Shown here: positions 32,667 to 41,721 of the stretch, piece by piece
How positions within the stretch are numbered: position 1 is the first letter of the stretch
Layout of the letters: the number at the start of each line of letters is the position of its first letter
Assembly: GCF_016862075.1 (NCBI RefSeq)
Contig: NZ_BOMG01000024.1
Location: forward strand, 1 to 64,000
Direction of reading: 5' to 3'
Source: Actinoplanes couchii
GTDB lineage: Bacteria; Actinomycetota; Actinomycetes; Mycobacteriales; Micromonosporaceae
DNA: 64,000 nucleotides
Translations under genes and position numbers: made by a program
The notes under the pieces: model-generated
The model's input: the letters and a program-made list of their open reading frames with translations, nothing else
Told to the model about the DNA's origin: nothing
Database searches by the model: none

Positions 32667-34195
32667 CGGGCGGCGCGCAGGGTCTCCGCGGAGGCGATCG
32701 CGGCGAGCACCGCGGCGGCCTTGTTCCGGGTCTCCTGCTCCTCCGCGGCCGGATCCGAGTCGGCCACGATGCCGGCGCCCGCGCCGACGTAGGCGACGCC
32801 GTCTTTCAGCAGCGCGGTCCGGATGGCGATCGCCATGTCCATGTCGCCGGCGAAACCGAAGTAGCCGACGGTGCCGCCGTACAGCCCGCGCCGGGTCGGC
32901 TCCAGCTCCTCGATGATCTCCATGGCCCGGACCTTCGGGGCGCCGGAGAGGGTGCCGGCCGGGAAGGTGGCGGCCAGCGCGTCGAACGCCGACCGGTCCT
33001 CGCGCAGCCGGCCGACCACTGTCGACACGATGTGCATGACGTGGCTGTACCGCTCGATCCGGGCGAACTCCGGCACTTCCACCGAACCGGCCTCGCACAC
33101 CCGGCCCAGGTCGTTACGGCCCAGGTCGACGAGCATCACGTGCTCGGAGCGTTCCTTCGGGTCGGCGAGCAGCTCGGCGGCGAGCGCCGCGTCCTGTTCC
33201 GGGGTGGCGCCGCGCCAGCGGGTGCCGGCGATCGGGTGCAGCAGCGCGGTCCGGTTGGCGCTGACCTTGAGGTGCGCCTCCGGGGACGAGCCGACGATGT
33301 CGAAGTCGTCGAAGCGCAGCAGGTACATGTACGGGCTCGGGTTGGTGGCCCGCAGCACCCGGTAGACGTCGAGCGCGTTGGCGTCGGTGGGCCGCTCGAA
33401 CCGCTGGGCCACCACGATCTGGAAGCACTCGCCGGCCCGGATCGCCTCCTTGGCCTCCTCGACGGCCTTCTGATATTCACCCGGAAGAGTGCGGCTGACC
33501 GGTTCACCGGCCGGCCGCCGGTCCACCGTGGAGACCATCGGCGGCGTGGGCCGGGACAGTGCCGTGGTCATCGCGTCGAGACGGCCCACGGCCTGGTGGT
33601 ACGCCGCCCGCCGCTCCTGTTCCCCGGCGTCCTCGCCGAGCACCGCGTTGGCCACCAGCAGCGCCGAGCCCTCGTGGTGGTCCAGCACCACCAGGTCGGT
33701 GGCGAGCATCATGCCCAGCTCGGGCAGCCGCAGGTCGTCGACGGTGCCGGACGGCAGCTTCTCGAACCGGCGGACCAGGTCGTAGCTGAGGTAACCGACC
33801 ATGCCACCGGTCAGTGGAGGCAGCGTCTCGTCGGGCAGGCCGCCGGTCGTCGCAGTGAACACGCCGCCCGTCGTCAGAGCCGCGACCGTCTCGCGCAGGG
33901 CCACCACGGGATCGCCGGTCAGCGGCACCCCGGCCGGCGGGGTGCCCAGCCAGGTGGCCTCGCCGTCCCGCTCGACCAGGGTGGCCAGGCTACGGACGCC
34001 GATGAAGGAATACCGAGACCAGGCCAGGCCCTGCTCCGCCGACTCCAGCAGGAAGGTGCCGGGGCCGCCGGCCAGCTTGGTGTAGACGCCGACCGGGGTC
34101 TCGCCGTCGGCCAGCAGCTTGCGGGTGACCGGGACGACCCGTCGCCGGCCGGCGACGAACTCGTCCTCGGTGGGGAACGTGGCTCCGCTGGTCAT
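32663..34195 (-). CDS. trpE: Anthranilate synthase component I
   Basis: A 510-aa chorismate-binding enzyme making anthranilate with a glutamine amidotransferase partner not found in this window. The N-terminal LLES motif ([10 protein letters not shown]) is the tryptophan feedback-inhibition site. The C-terminal catalytic region has [53 protein letters not shown] and [21 protein letters not shown]. Its ATG overlaps the hisI stop (ATGA). Confidence 0.95.
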   Translation of the reverse strand: MTSGATFPTEDEFVAGRRRVVPVTRKLLADGETPVGVYTKLAGGPGTFLLESAEQGLAWSRYSFIGVRSLATLVERDGEATWLGTPPAGVPLTGDPVVALRETVAALTTGGVFTATTGGLPDETLPPLTGGMVGYLSYDLVRRFEKLPSGTVDDLRLPELGMMLATDLVVLDHHEGSALLVANAVLGEDAGEQERRAAYHQAVGRLDAMTTALSRPTPPMVSTVDRRPAGEPVSRTLPGEYQKAVEEAKEAIRAGECFQIVVAQRFERPTDANALDVYRVLRATNPSPYMYLLRFDDFDIVGSSPEAHLKVSANRTALLHPIAGTRWRGATPEQDAALAAELLADPKERSEHVMLVDLGRNDLGRVCEAGSVEVPEFARIERYSHVMHIVSTVVGRLREDRSAFDALAATFPAGTLSGAPKVRAMEIIEELEPTRRGLYGGTVGYFGFAGDMDMAIAIRTALLKDGVAYVGAGAGIVADSDPAAEEQETRNKAAAVLAAIASAETLRAAR

Positions 34196-34557
34196 CCGGT
34201 CACCACCGGCAGCTCGGTGCTGAAGCAGGTGTGCGTCCCGGTGTGGCAGGCGGCGCCGACCTGATCCACGGTGACCAGCAGCGCGTCGCCGTCACAGTCC
34301 AGCGCCACGCCGTGGACGTGCTGGAAGTGGCCGGAGGTGGCGCCCTTCACCCAGTACTCCCGGCGGCTGCGCGACCAGTACGTGGCGCGGCCGGTGGTCA
34401 GCGTGCGGCGCAGCGCCTCGTCGTCCATCCAGCCGAGCATCAGGACGTCACCGGTGCCGCGCTCCTGCACGATCGCCGCGACGAGGCCGTCGGGGGTGCG
34501 CTTGAGCCGGTCGGCGATCGCCGGGTCCAGGGTGGTCTCTACATCGGGTACGGACAC
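34192..34557 (-). CDS. hisI: Phosphoribosyl-AMP cyclohydrolase
   Basis: Third step of histidine synthesis (121 aa, single-domain HisI without HisE). The diagnostic [23 protein letters not shown], the metal ligands in [16 protein letters not shown] and the cysteines of [10 protein letters not shown] are present. I chose GTG 34557; the frame is open upstream but the extra residues are not HisI-like. It leads a hisI-trpE-membrane protein unit, physically linking His and Trp synthesis. Confidence 0.94.
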   Translation of the reverse strand: MSVPDVETTLDPAIADRLKRTPDGLVAAIVQERGTGDVLMLGWMDDEALRRTLTTGRATYWSRSRREYWVKGATSGHFQHVHGVALDCDGDALLVTVDQVGAACHTGTHTCFSTELPVVTG

Positions 34558-34688
34558 GCCGACGATTCTCCCCCATCCCCCGCGGCGGCTCCCGACGACG
34601 CCCACGATCCGGTAACCGGGGGTGTGCTCGACGAGGCGTAGCGGTACCGTCGCCGAGAAGCGCGGCGCGACGGGAGTGGTGAACCGAG

Positions 34689-36380
34689 ATGGAGCCGACG
34701 TCCAGCCCCGACAACCCCCGGCCCTCCCCTGGCCTGTCCCGGTTCTGGCAGACCCTCCCCGAGCCGGAGACGCCGGATCCGGTCGAGACCCCCGCGGATC
34801 TGTTGCCCGGCTCGCCGCTCGGCACCTTCCACAGCCACCCCATCCCCCCGCTGGCCCCGATCGCCTCGGCCGCGCGTCACCCGTCCGGCGCCGATCCGTT
34901 CGGCCTGAACCGGGCACCCGAAGCGAGCCGGCGCCACCCTCCGGACTCTGACCGGGCGGCCCCGGAAGAGGACCGCGATACTGATCACTCAGTGCCTTCG
35001 GACGAGCAGGGCGGGCCTTTGCAGGACGTACAGTCCCAGGAGCCCGGCGGCGGTCCCTTCGGAGGTCTCGACCTCGGCGGACGGTTCGGGCCGGGTGAGA
35101 GAGCGGATGAGCGCCACGAACAGGCGGACGACTCCCCGGCCGATGACGAGCCGGTGGATCACGACCCGCCGGATTCCGGGCGGGACTCCGCCGAGACGGC
35201 GGACGACAGCGACGAGAACGGACGTGACGACATGAACGGACGGGCAGGGGCGCCCGGTTACGCGCAGACCGGTGAGGCCGGCCCGGACGGGACGGGCGAC
35301 GCGGCCACCGAGCCGCAGGGCCCGGCCGAGCCGGTCCGCTCGGCCGCGGGCTGGGCCTCGGTGCCCAGTCAGGCTCAGCCGGTCACGCCGACGTCGGGCG
35401 GGCCGGTCTCCGGCGTGCCGGTGTCGCCGGCGTACGCGAACCCGTACTCGGTCGCCGATTTCACCCCGGACCACCCGGCCGCGAACCTGCAGTCGGCCGA
35501 GCCGGTGCCGGCCGCGCCGGTTCCCGCGCCGGCCGCCGGTTCGGCCTCGGTGCCGGTTTCCGCCGTGTCACCCATGTCGCCGGCCGCACCGGTGTCGCCG
35601 GTCTACCTGGCCTCCCCGGTCTCGCCCGCGTCACCCGTTCATCCGGCTTCGCCGGCCACGCCCGCTCCGCTCGCCGAGCCGGAGGAGAAGGCTGAGGAGA
35701 AGGAAGAGAAGCCGGTGCCGGCCATTCACGCTTCGGTGCAGATCCCGCTGACCCGGCCGCCGGCCGACGAGCCGGTGGAGCAGCCCGCGCCCGACTCCGG
35801 GTACGGCTACACCCCGGCCGGTTACAGCCTCGGTCGCACCCCGGAGGTCTACGGTGTGGCATCGGTCACACCGGCGCCGGTGAGCGCGCCCCCGCAACCG
35901 CCGCTCTTCCCGGCCGCCCAGGAGTTCCCGGCCGTGGCGGCCAAGGAGTTCGCGCCGATCGTGGAGACGTCACTCACGATCGACGTGCCGGCCCGCCGCT
36001 CGGCCGACCCGGAGGACGCCGACCAGCCCCGCCGGGCCGTCGCCGCCCGCCGTGTCGTGCCGGCCGAGGAGTCCGTTCCGGTGGAGGGCGCGCCTTCGGA
36101 CGAGCCGCTGATCGCGCGGACCGTGTGGGACGAGGACGCGGCCCGGCATTTCCGGGCGGCGTGGCACGAGGTGAAGGCGGAGTTCGTCGACGACCCGGTC
36201 ACCGCGCTGACCCGGGCCCACGACCTTCTCACCGACGCGGTGAACGAGCTGACCGAGGTGCTGCTCGCCGAGCGCGACGAGCTGGACCCGCTGCGCGGCA
36301 CCGACACCCCGGACACCGAGAGCATGCGGATGGCGATGCGGGGTTACCGCGAGTACCTGGAGCGAATCCTGTCGCTGTGA
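34689..36380 (+). CDS. Disordered actinobacterial protein with a C-terminal helical domain
   Basis: A 563-aa protein of unknown function. Residues 1-470 are Pro/Ala/Ser/Glu-rich and presumably disordered, with [20 protein letters not shown] repeats and acidic clusters. The last ~85 residues ([23 protein letters not shown] to YREYLERIL) are a compact helical domain that I recognise from other actinobacterial proteins, where it also follows long disordered regions. No signal peptide or membrane helix is present. It is divergent from hisI, followed by a strong terminator. Confidence 0.8.
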   Translation: MEPTSSPDNPRPSPGLSRFWQTLPEPETPDPVETPADLLPGSPLGTFHSHPIPPLAPIASAARHPSGADPFGLNRAPEASRRHPPDSDRAAPEEDRDTDHSVPSDEQGGPLQDVQSQEPGGGPFGGLDLGGRFGPGERADERHEQADDSPADDEPVDHDPPDSGRDSAETADDSDENGRDDMNGRAGAPGYAQTGEAGPDGTGDAATEPQGPAEPVRSAAGWASVPSQAQPVTPTSGGPVSGVPVSPAYANPYSVADFTPDHPAANLQSAEPVPAAPVPAPAAGSASVPVSAVSPMSPAAPVSPVYLASPVSPASPVHPASPATPAPLAEPEEKAEEKEEKPVPAIHASVQIPLTRPPADEPVEQPAPDSGYGYTPAGYSLGRTPEVYGVASVTPAPVSAPPQPPLFPAAQEFPAVAAKEFAPIVETSLTIDVPARRSADPEDADQPRRAVAARRVVPAEESVPVEGAPSDEPLIARTVWDEDAARHFRAAWHEVKAEFVDDPVTALTRAHDLLTDAVNELTEVLLAERDELDPLRGTDTPDTESMRMAMRGYREYLERILSL

Positions 36381-36406
36381 TCTGCACAGCACCGGGAAAT
36401 TAGTGA

Positions 36407-36438
36407 GCCCTGCCACCCGCGGCACCGGGTGGCAGGGC
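36407..36438. terminator. Terminator after the disordered-protein gene
   Basis: A perfect 13-bp stem (GCCCTGCCACCCG / CGGGTGGCAGGGC) with a 6-nt loop, 27 bp past the stop codon. Confidence 0.85.
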
Positions 36439-36445
36439 ATGAGAC

Positions 36446-36490
36446 GGGATCCCGCGGCATGACGGCGGCAGAAGGTCGCCGCGGGATCCC
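36446..36490. repeat. 13-bp perfect inverted repeat with 19-bp loop
   Basis: GGGATCCCGCGGC and GCCGCGGGATCCC face each other between the terminator at 36407 and the hairpin repeats at 36501, in a convergent intergenic region. Confidence 0.6.
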
Positions 36491-36500
36491 GCCTCGATCA

Positions 36501-36548
36501 GGTGATCCTCATGACGAGGATCGGGGTGATCCGCGTGACGCGGATCGG
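36501..36548. repeat. Tandem 24-bp units, each a GATC hairpin
   Basis: Two 24-bp units contain GATCCTC-ATGAC-GAGGATC (36504-36522) and GATCCGC-GTGAC-GCGGATC (36528-36546). The T-to-G/A-to-C changes in the two stems are compensatory, which argues for selection on pairing. A third half-unit follows at 36551. They end 16 bp from the DUF2470 stop and may act as its terminator. Confidence 0.6.
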
Positions 36549-36564
36549 GTGATCCTCGTCAACT

Positions 36565-37299
36565 TCACGCGGCGCTGTTGCAGCACCGGCGGCAGAGGAT
36601 CGGGTGGAGCAGGTGTGCCAGGTCGTGCCGGTCGGCGACCGGCCGGGGGAAGGCGAGCCGCGCCGAACGGTTGCCCATCCGCACCATGAAGCCGTAGCGG
36701 TCCATCCGGACGACCTTCGGCTCGTCGTCCGGCAGGGCGTTCTCACCCAGCTGACGGCGCACGTAGTCGCTCATCTCGGCCATGTGGTGATCGGCCAGAT
36801 CGGCGATCAGGTCGAACTCGACGGCACGCAGCGGGTCCGGAGTGGCCTCGGCGTAGTCGTCCGGATCCACCTCGACGATCTTGTCGTTGCGCTCCCAGCG
36901 GACCTCGGCGACCTGCATCCGGAACAGGGCCTGGCTGTCGCCGATGTCGAGCAGGTCGCCACAGGCGTCGGTGTCGGCGTAGTCTAGGGCCGCGGCCCGT
37001 GCGTCGTCTCCGTCGAGCTTCACCGCCCAGCCGGAGACCCACACGCGGCCGAGCGATGGGGATACCGCCATGGGCGGTACGTCCCGGATGTCCAGCACGA
37101 GGGCCGTGTCCTCGTTACCGCCCTGTGGGTGGAGCGCGGCCGCAAGGGTACCCTCGCTGGGCACTAACAAAAGCACGCGTCCCTGTGCATCGGTGACGTG
37201 CCGGACCGGAATGGGTCCGGGGCGGCATGCGATGTGAGCGACTGCGGGCAGGTGGCCGGCGGCAAGCGTACGTGCGATCTCGGCGGGACTGGGTTGCAT
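36565..37299 (-). CDS. DUF2470-domain protein (heme/iron related)
   Basis: A 244-aa protein. The N-terminal part resembles the split-barrel/FMN-binding-like region of HugZ-type proteins, and the C-terminal ~85 residues (DLIADLADHHMAEMSDYVRR to RMDRYGFMVRMGNRSARLAFPRPV) are a DUF2470 domain, found in heme-utilisation proteins. It ends with CRRCCNSAA, an unusual cysteine cluster. ATG 37299 has GGAGGTG nine bases upstream. The two IdeR-like boxes just upstream suggest repression by iron, which fits the family. Confidence 0.82.
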   Translation of the reverse strand: MQPSPAEIARTLAAGHLPAVAHIACRPGPIPVRHVTDAQGRVLLLVPSEGTLAAALHPQGGNEDTALVLDIRDVPPMAVSPSLGRVWVSGWAVKLDGDDARAAALDYADTDACGDLLDIGDSQALFRMQVAEVRWERNDKIVEVDPDDYAEATPDPLRAVEFDLIADLADHHMAEMSDYVRRQLGENALPDDEPKVVRMDRYGFMVRMGNRSARLAFPRPVADRHDLAHLLHPILCRRCCNSAA

Positions 37300-37317
37300 G
37301 GACGAGCACCTCCGGGC

Positions 37318-37356
37318 ACCGGTTAGGCTTACCTAAGTTAGGCAAGGCTTACCGTA
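37318..37356. promoter_or_regulatory. Two adjacent IdeR/DtxR-like iron boxes
   Basis: Read on the minus strand, 37336-37318 matches the 19-bp consensus TTAGGTTAGGCTAACCTAA at 14 of 19 positions (TTAGGTAAGCCTAACCGGT). On the plus strand 37338-37356 (TTAGGCAAGGCTTACCGTA) also matches at 14 of 19. They sit between the DUF2470 gene and rpsD. Confidence 0.7.
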
Positions 37357-37370
37357 ACAGGAGATCGCAG

Positions 37371-37979
37371 TTGAACAACTCTCGACCCAAGGCGAAGCTC
37401 TCGCGCGCCCTCGGAATTCCGCTGACGCGTAAGTGCGTCAAGTACTTCGAGCGCCGCCCGTTCCCGCCGGGTGTGCACGGCCGTGGACGCCGGAAGAGCT
37501 CGGACTACCAGGTCCGACTGCTGGAGAAGCAGCGCCTCCGCCACCAGTACAACATCAGTGAGGTCCAGATGCGGGCGGCCTACGACGCCGCCCACAAGGC
37601 CGAGGGCAAGACCGGCGAGACGATGGTCACCCTCCTCGAGCGCCGCCTCGACGCCACCGTGTTCCGGGCCGGTTTCACCCGGACCATCTACCAGGCCCGC
37701 CAGCTCGTCGTGCACGGTCACTTCACCGTGGACGGCAAGAAGGTGGACCGCCCCGGCTACAAGCTCAAGCCGGGTCAGGTCATCGAGGTCAAGGAGACGT
37801 CCCGGCAGAAGCCGCCGTTCCAGATCGCGGCGACCGGCACGCACATCGACGGCCCGACCGCTCCGTACCTGTCGACCGTCCTCGAGGACCTGCGCACCAC
37901 GGTCGTCCGTGCCCCGCAGCGCTCCGAGGTCCCGGTCCTCTGTGACGAGCAGCTCGTCGTCGAGTACTACGCGCGTTAA
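37371..37979 (+). CDS. rpsD: 30S ribosomal protein S4
   Basis: A 202-aa small-subunit assembly protein that binds 16S rRNA. The N-terminal NSRPKAKLSRALGIPLT and RRPFPPGVHGRGRRK, the S4 domain ARQLVVHGHFTVDGKKVDRPG and the S4 core are clear. Only one cysteine is in the N-terminal region, so the Cys4 zinc site of classical S4 is absent (C-minus type). TTG 37371 is the start: AGGAG lies 7 nt upstream. It is a stand-alone gene rather than part of the rpsM-rpsK-rpoA operon, as in Streptomyces. The leader overlaps the iron boxes. Confidence 0.95.
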   Translation: MNNSRPKAKLSRALGIPLTRKCVKYFERRPFPPGVHGRGRRKSSDYQVRLLEKQRLRHQYNISEVQMRAAYDAAHKAEGKTGETMVTLLERRLDATVFRAGFTRTIYQARQLVVHGHFTVDGKKVDRPGYKLKPGQVIEVKETSRQKPPFQIAATGTHIDGPTAPYLSTVLEDLRTTVVRAPQRSEVPVLCDEQLVVEYYAR

Positions 37980-38014
37980 TCAGCAGGCTCTTGAATCGCT
38001 GAATTGGCGGGCCT

Positions 38015-38050
38015 CTCGCAGCGGTCACGGCTGACCGCGGCCGCTGCGAG
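38015..38050. terminator. Terminator after rpsD
   Basis: CTCGCAGCGG pairs with CCGCTGCGAG around a 16-nt loop that itself contains GGTC/GACC. It lies 35 bp past rpsD and 34 bp before the convergent ABC exporter end. Confidence 0.75.
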
Positions 38051-38083
38051 CGACTTGCTTAACTCACCGGCGAACGTTGCCGG

Positions 38084-39844
38084 TCAGCGTGTTTGCTCCA
38101 ACCAGCTGGCGTAGAGCTTGTGGTAGATCGAACCCTCCTCGGCGACGAGGAGGGCGTGCGGGCCGCGTTGAACGACGCGGCCCGCTTCTACGACCAACAC
38201 CTCGTCCGCGGCCTCGGCCGTGGACAACCGGTGCGCGATGGCGACCGTGGTCCGGCCCCGGGTCACCAGGTCCAGGGCGTACTGCAGGCGCACCTCGGTG
38301 GCCGGGTCCACCGCGCTGGTGGCCTCGTCCAGCACGAGCAGGTCCGGGTCGGCGACGTAGGCCCGGACCAGCGCCACCAACTGCCGCTCCCCGACGCTGA
38401 GCGCCTCCCCGCGTTCGCCCACCGCGGTCTCCAGACCGGCGGGCAGCCCGTCCAGCCAGTCCTTCAGTCCCAGCTCGGTGAACGCGTCCCGCAGCTGGTC
38501 GTCGGTGAGGGACGGCTCGGCGAAGCGGATGTTCTCGGCGACCGTCGCGTCGAACAGGAACCCGTCCTGCGGCACCATCACCACCCGGGACCGCAGTGAC
38601 GAGAACCGCACGTCGGTCAGCGGCGTCCCGGACAGCAGCACCCGTCCCTCGGCCGGGTCCATCAGCCGGGTGAGCAGCTTGGCGAACGTGGTCTTGCCGC
38701 TGCCGGTCTCGCCGACCACCGCGTACTTGCGGGTGGCGTCCAGGGTCAGGTCCACGTCGTCCAGCACGATCGGGCCGCCCGGGTAGCGGAACGACACGTG
38801 GTCGAAGCGCACCGACAGCGGCCCGGCCGGCAACTCCGCACCCCGGTCGTCGGGGTCGGCGACGTCCGGTTCCACGTCCAGCACGTCCAGGATGCGCCGC
38901 CAGCCGGCGACCGCGTTCTGGGCCTCGTTGAGCTGCTCGGTGGCGATCTGCACCGGCTGGATGAAGAGCGTCACCAGGAACAGGAACGCGGTCAGCCGGC
39001 CCACCGTCATGCCGCCGTCGACGCCGAGCAGGACACCCACCACGACCACCCCGGACAGCGCCAGCCCGGCCGCGATCTCGCCGCTGGAGAAGCTGGTCAC
39101 GCTGGCCCGGATGGCCCGCTGCTGGGCGGTCCGCAGGTCCTCGACCGCGGTGTCCAGGCGGCGGCCGGTCCGGTCGGACACCCCGTAGGCACGGATCACG
39201 GTGGCGCCCACCACGCTCTCGGCGATGGCGCCGAGCATCAGCCCGCTGCGTTCCCGGACCGTGCGGTACACCACCGCCAGCCGCTTCTGGAACAGCCGGA
39301 TCACCGCGATCGCCGGGGCGAAGGCGAGCAGCACCACCAGGGTGAGCTGCCACGAGTAGACCGACATCACCGCCAGCGAGACGATCAGCTGGCCCAGCGA
39401 CAGCAGCAGCTGCACGCCGCCGGTCTGCAGGAACTGGGAGATCTGGTCCACGTCCCCGGTCACCCGGGAAACCATCGAGCCGCGCCGTTCGGACTGCTGG
39501 TGCAGCATCGACAGATCGTGGATGTGCCGGAAGGTCCGGGACCGCAGCCCGCTCAGCGCGTTCTCGCTGACGGTGAACAGCCGCCTGGTCATCAGGTAGC
39601 CGCAGAACGTGGAGATCACCAGCCCGAGCAGGGTGAGCGCGACGACACCGAGGACGATCCGCGGGTTCGGGCCACCGGGGCCGTTGATGCCGTGGTCGAT
39701 GCCCTGCTGCACGGCGACCGGGACGGACACCCGCCCGGCCATCTGCAGGATCGCCAGCCCGAGCGTGCCGGTCAGGCCGGTGCGCAGTTCCGGCGAGAGC
39801 GACAGACCCCGTTTCAGGGTCGCCATTGTTCCGGCGTCGCTCAT
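38084..39844 (-). CDS. ABC exporter half-transporter, catalytically complete subunit
   Basis: A 586-aa type IV (B-family) exporter half: six helices (about 20-310) then an NBD. Walker A GETGSGKTT, Walker B LLVLDEATSAVD (catalytic Glu present) and H-loop AIAHRLS are canonical, but the signature is LSVGERQL rather than LSGGQ. ATG 39844 overlaps the upstream exporter gene as ATGA. The combination of intact Walker B with a degenerate signature is what is expected of one partner of a heterodimeric exporter. Substrate unknown (drug, lipid or peptide). Confidence 0.92.
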   Translation of the reverse strand: MSDAGTMATLKRGLSLSPELRTGLTGTLGLAILQMAGRVSVPVAVQQGIDHGINGPGGPNPRIVLGVVALTLLGLVISTFCGYLMTRRLFTVSENALSGLRSRTFRHIHDLSMLHQQSERRGSMVSRVTGDVDQISQFLQTGGVQLLLSLGQLIVSLAVMSVYSWQLTLVVLLAFAPAIAVIRLFQKRLAVVYRTVRERSGLMLGAIAESVVGATVIRAYGVSDRTGRRLDTAVEDLRTAQQRAIRASVTSFSSGEIAAGLALSGVVVVGVLLGVDGGMTVGRLTAFLFLVTLFIQPVQIATEQLNEAQNAVAGWRRILDVLDVEPDVADPDDRGAELPAGPLSVRFDHVSFRYPGGPIVLDDVDLTLDATRKYAVVGETGSGKTTFAKLLTRLMDPAEGRVLLSGTPLTDVRFSSLRSRVVMVPQDGFLFDATVAENIRFAEPSLTDDQLRDAFTELGLKDWLDGLPAGLETAVGERGEALSVGERQLVALVRAYVADPDLLVLDEATSAVDPATEVRLQYALDLVTRGRTTVAIAHRLSTAEAADEVLVVEAGRVVQRGPHALLVAEEGSIYHKLYASWLEQTR

Positions 39845-41604
39845 TTTCCTTCTTTCTCGTACGCGGTGACCAGGTCCAGATAGCCGGGCTGGGTCGCCAT
39901 CAGCTCGGTGTGCGTCCCGGTCGCGACCACCCGGCCGCGGTGCAGGTAGACCACCTCGTCGGCGAGCGCGATACTGGCCCGCCGGTAGGCCACCACCAGC
40001 AGCGACGTGCCCGATTCCCGGAGCGCGCCGAGGATCGCCGCCTCCACCCGCGGGTCGACGGCGCTGGTGGCGTCGTCGAGCACCAGCAGCCGGGGCGTCC
40101 CGGCCAGCGCGCGGGCCAGGGTGAGCCGCTGCCGCTGCCCGCCGGAGAGCGACGTGCCCCGCTCCCCGACCGGGGTGTCGATGGTGCCGGGCAGCCCGGT
40201 CACGAACTTGGTGGCCTGGGCCAGCTCGATCGCCGACCACACCCGTGCGTCGTCGATGCCGGGCCGGTCCAGGGCGATGTTGCCGCGGACGGTGTCGTCG
40301 AAGACGAACGGCACCTGCGGGACCAGCGCGGTGGCGGCGGCCAGGGCGGACCCGGACAGGTCGGGCAGTTTCACCCCGTCGGCGGAGACCGTCCCGGTGT
40401 CCGGATCGACCAGCCGGACAGCCAGCGCGGCGATCGTGGACTTGCCCGAGCCGGTGGCGCCGACCAGGGCCACGGTGCGCCCGGCCGGGACGGTGAACGA
40501 CACGTCGGTCAGCACCGGCGGGCCGTCGCCGTAGCGGTAGCCGACCCGGTCGAACCGCAGCTCGGCCGGGCCGTCGCCGGGCAGGTCGCCGGCGCCGTAC
40601 GCCAGGTCGCCCTCGGCGGTCAGCACCGCCTGCACCCGGTCCCAGCCGGCCACGCTGCGCGGCAGTTCGCCGATCACCCAGCCGATCGCCCGCACCGGGA
40701 ACGCCAGCACGGTGAACAGGAACGCGACGCTGACCACCTCGGTCACGGTGACCGCGCCGGTCTGCAGCCGCCAGGTGCCGAGCAGCAGCACCGCCAGGGT
40801 GCCGACGCTGGGCAGGCTCTCCATCAGCGGGTCGAAGACGCCACGCAGCCGCCCGACGGCGACCAGCGCGTCCCGCAGGTCGGCGACGTAGACCCCGAAC
40901 CGGCGGGACTCGTCGGCCTCCCGGCCCATCGTCTTGACCACGAGCGCGCCGTCGAAGCTCTCGTGCGCGACCGCGGCCACCTTGGCCCGCATCTTCTGGG
41001 CGTGGATCTGCCGGGGCGACATCCGCCGGGAATAGAAGTAGTTGAGCGCGAAGAGGGCCGGGAACAGCGCCACCCCGACCAGGGCGAGGACCCAGTCGAC
41101 GGCGAACAGCGAGCCCAGCGCCCCGATGATCATCACGATGGTGCCGACCGCGAACGGCAGCGGGGCGATCGGCGCCCACGCGGCTTCCACGTCGGAGCTG
41201 GCGTTGGAGAGCAACTCTCCGGTGGCGTTGCGCTGATGCCACTCGGGCGGCAGCGACAGATAGCGGCGGGTCACCGCCCGCCGGTAACGGGCCTGCATCC
41301 GGAACTGCATGTAGCCGGCGGCCAGGCGGCGGGCGAAGATGCTCGCCACCCGCAGGCCGCTGATGCCCAGCAGAACCGCGACGACCAGCGCGAGGCCGGC
41401 CGTGCTGACCCGGTCCTCGGTGAAGGCGGGCACCACCACCCGGCCGATCACGGCTCCCACGACGTACGAGTTCGCAACGATCAGGAGACCGAAGAGACTG
41501 CTTCCCAGCGCGCTGATCGTGAAGAGCCGCGGCTCCGTCCGGATCGCGTGGCCGAGCACCCGCAGTCCCCGTCCCAGCACTTCATTGCCGGTACTGCTGC
41601 TCAC
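39841..41604 (-). CDS. ABC exporter half-transporter, degenerate-site subunit
   Basis: Partner of the preceding entry (587 aa from GTG 41604; an ATG at 41673 is possible but adds non-coding-looking residues). It has a six-helix membrane domain and an NBD with Walker A GATGSGKST and a canonical LSGGQRQRLTLARAL signature. Walker B ends in LVLDDATSAVD (Asp for the catalytic Glu) and the H-loop histidine is replaced (VVAYRRAS). Its own ATP site should be non-hydrolytic, while its signature completes the partner's active site, as in TM287/288-type heterodimers. Confidence 0.91.
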   Translation of the reverse strand: MSSSTGNEVLGRGLRVLGHAIRTEPRLFTISALGSSLFGLLIVANSYVVGAVIGRVVVPAFTEDRVSTAGLALVVAVLLGISGLRVASIFARRLAAGYMQFRMQARYRRAVTRRYLSLPPEWHQRNATGELLSNASSDVEAAWAPIAPLPFAVGTIVMIIGALGSLFAVDWVLALVGVALFPALFALNYFYSRRMSPRQIHAQKMRAKVAAVAHESFDGALVVKTMGREADESRRFGVYVADLRDALVAVGRLRGVFDPLMESLPSVGTLAVLLLGTWRLQTGAVTVTEVVSVAFLFTVLAFPVRAIGWVIGELPRSVAGWDRVQAVLTAEGDLAYGAGDLPGDGPAELRFDRVGYRYGDGPPVLTDVSFTVPAGRTVALVGATGSGKSTIAALAVRLVDPDTGTVSADGVKLPDLSGSALAAATALVPQVPFVFDDTVRGNIALDRPGIDDARVWSAIELAQATKFVTGLPGTIDTPVGERGTSLSGGQRQRLTLARALAGTPRLLVLDDATSAVDPRVEAAILGALRESGTSLLVVAYRRASIALADEVVYLHRGRVVATGTHTELMATQPGYLDLVTAYEKEGK

Positions 41605-41709
41605 ATTCCTACCTGACTGGTAAGCATTCGTCGGGTTTTCCGACCTTACCGACCCATCTTTCCCCAGAAGCATGGTCGTTTACATCGTGGCCACGATTAC
41701 ATCGAGGCC

Positions 41710-41715
41710 TACCAT
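41710..41715 (+). promoter_or_regulatory. TACCAT -10 box, leaderless start
   Basis: Ends six bases before ATG 41722; no Shine-Dalgarno is visible. Confidence 0.45.
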
Positions 41716-41721
41716 CGAGTC

